From: a virus
Reading direction: 5' to 3' (one strand)
DNA: 22,032 bases
IMG/VR virus record: IMGVR_UViG_3300023301_000127
Location: 1-22,032 of that record
In this document: positions 21,092 to 22,032 of the stretch, one piece after another
Layout of the letters: each line of letters opens with the position of its first letter
How positions within the stretch are numbered: the stretch's first letter is position 1
Made by a program: the position numbers and the translations under genes
The notes under the pieces: generated by a model
What the model was told of the DNA's origin: nothing
The model's database searches: none
The model's input: only the letters and a program-made list of their open reading frames with translations

Positions 21092-22027
21092 TTATTTATA
21101 TTTCATAAAATAAATTTCAGGATTATTTCTTCCAAACATACGCATGTATTTACCAGCATATGAATTAGACTCATTCTCAAAAACATCTCCATCTTCACCA
21201 GCATTTAGAGTTAATCTCTCTTCAGAATTTTGTTTGGCATGATAAAGTTCATGACATAAAGTAACCATTGAATCTTTTAACAATCTTCCATATATTACTA
21301 ATTTTATTTCATTACTTTTGGGGAAGTAACCCCCATAGCTTTTATTAGTTTCAGTATATTTCGGATTATTTATTATAGTAATCTTAGGTATTTCTATTTT
21401 TAATTCTCCACAACATTCATTTGTTAATTTATTTAACATATGAATATATTTATTTTTATCTGAAATAATATTTTCATTAATGGTAGATTTTTTATCATGT
21501 TGTTTGTTTGTATTTGATTTAGATTCTTGAAGATTCAAAGTACCCTGTAATACAGTAGGGATTACTTTTAAAGCACGATATAATGATAATATTATCTCCC
21601 CACTAATTAACCAATATTTATCTTGACCATAACATAACACTAAAGGTAAGGGCATTTCTTTACCCATTTTTATTGCCTCAATATAAGGTTTTACTTTAAT
21701 CCCTTTACCATGAGCATATCTAATAGCTTGTTCTAAAGTTTCAATATTATATGAATTTGTATTTTGCAATATAGACCAAACATTATCACCTAATACAACA
21801 GGATTACCAACATTAAAAGCATATTCCATATCAGGAATGGGTAAATTAAAATAAGCAGCTGCTTTTTCTATTTTATCTCTTTGAATTAAAATATAATCTT
21901 GATAATCATCTTGTTCAAATTCAGGGGGTACTGCTTCATGTAATTCCTCTTTATTTGAATAATTAATGGCATTTTTAAAATCAAGAACATCAATACCTTT
22001 AGGTAAATATTTTTCTAAAGAATTCAT
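21092..22027 (-). CDS. ParB-like domain fused to a zinc metallopeptidase-like domain
   Basis: This 311-residue protein has a ParB/sulfiredoxin-like segment (about 126-164: MPLPLVLCYG, YWLISGEIILSLYRALKVIP). The usual G-x-x-R pocket is seen as SGE...YRAL with Arg151. A low-complexity linker (about 165-190) holds two candidate gp21 sites, LQE|S and INE|N. The C-terminal domain carries HELYH (259-263), the HExxH zinc motif, and ENES with Glu286 as a possible third ligand, as in gluzincins. The protein ends MFGRNNPEIYFMKYK. ParB-like pockets in phages often act as NTP/ATP-binding or adenylating domains, so a two-enzyme protein is possible, but activity is not shown. It lies 18 bases upstream of the HAD gene. 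Confidence 0.72.
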   Translation of the reverse strand: MNSLEKYLPKGIDVLDFKNAINYSNKEELHEAVPPEFEQDDYQDYILIQRDKIEKAAAYFNLPIPDMEYAFNVGNPVVLGDNVWSILQNTNSYNIETLEQAIRYAHGKGIKVKPYIEAIKMGKEMPLPLVLCYGQDKYWLISGEIILSLYRALKVIPTVLQGTLNLQESKSNTNKQHDKKSTINENIISDKNKYIHMLNKLTNECCGELKIEIPKITIINNPKYTETNKSYGGYFPKSNEIKLVIYGRLLKDSMVTLCHELYHAKQNSEERLTLNAGEDGDVFENESNSYAGKYMRMFGRNNPEIYFMKYK

Positions 22028-22032
22028 ATCCC

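Overview
The window is strongly AT-rich and every gene I can support lies on the minus strand, so transcription runs from high to low coordinates. It is the head-morphogenesis region of a T4-like (contractile-tailed, large-genome) bacteriophage. The core is recognisable in T4 order: large terminase gp17, portal gp20, several prohead-core-type genes, prohead protease gp21, core scaffold gp22, and the first 34 codons of the major capsid protein gp23 running off the left edge. Two T4 features are altered: gp18 and gp19 (tail sheath and tube) are absent between gp17 and gp20, and the space between gp20 and gp21 is filled by larger genes, some carrying tandem leucine-rich-like repeats. The host is inferred to be a Bacteroidota bacterium, with modest confidence. 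Most start codons have A/T-rich leaders without a clear Shine-Dalgarno sequence, and one signal peptide ends in the flavobacterial-looking ...NTFSQ.

Right part (about 22.0-17.5 kb): a ParB-like/metallopeptidase fusion, a HAD-type 5'-nucleotidase, a zinc-ribbon protein, a membrane-anchored GAF-like protein, a 12-repeat LRR-like protein, two tiny genes, and a coiled-coil core-like protein. Middle (about 17.5-10.1 kb): small structural-type genes, a possible PD-(D/E)XK-like nuclease, a COG2509-type FAD oxidoreductase, a P-loop kinase, a possible winged-helix protein, and an overlapping pair that looks like spanins, ending in a clear terminator. Left part (10.0-0 kb): gp17, gp20, three core/structural genes, the second LRR-like gene, a 35-codon orphan leader gene, gp21, a terminator, gp22 and gp23.

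The most interesting pattern is a recurring N-terminal peptide of the form MIKLxxLLxE. It sits in front of unrelated proteins: two LRR-like proteins, a HAD nucleotidase and a small basic protein, plus one gene that is little more than the leader. Looser versions start several neighbours. It resembles the short capsid-targeting leaders of T4 internal proteins, which gp21 cuts after (L/I)xE. I infer that this phage packages a large set of proteins into the prohead and may inject them with its DNA. The LRR-like proteins are built from interchangeable DNA cassettes (leader, acidic linker, n x 60-bp repeats, cap) that have clearly been duplicated and recombined between loci. This is the best candidate for an undescribed system here.
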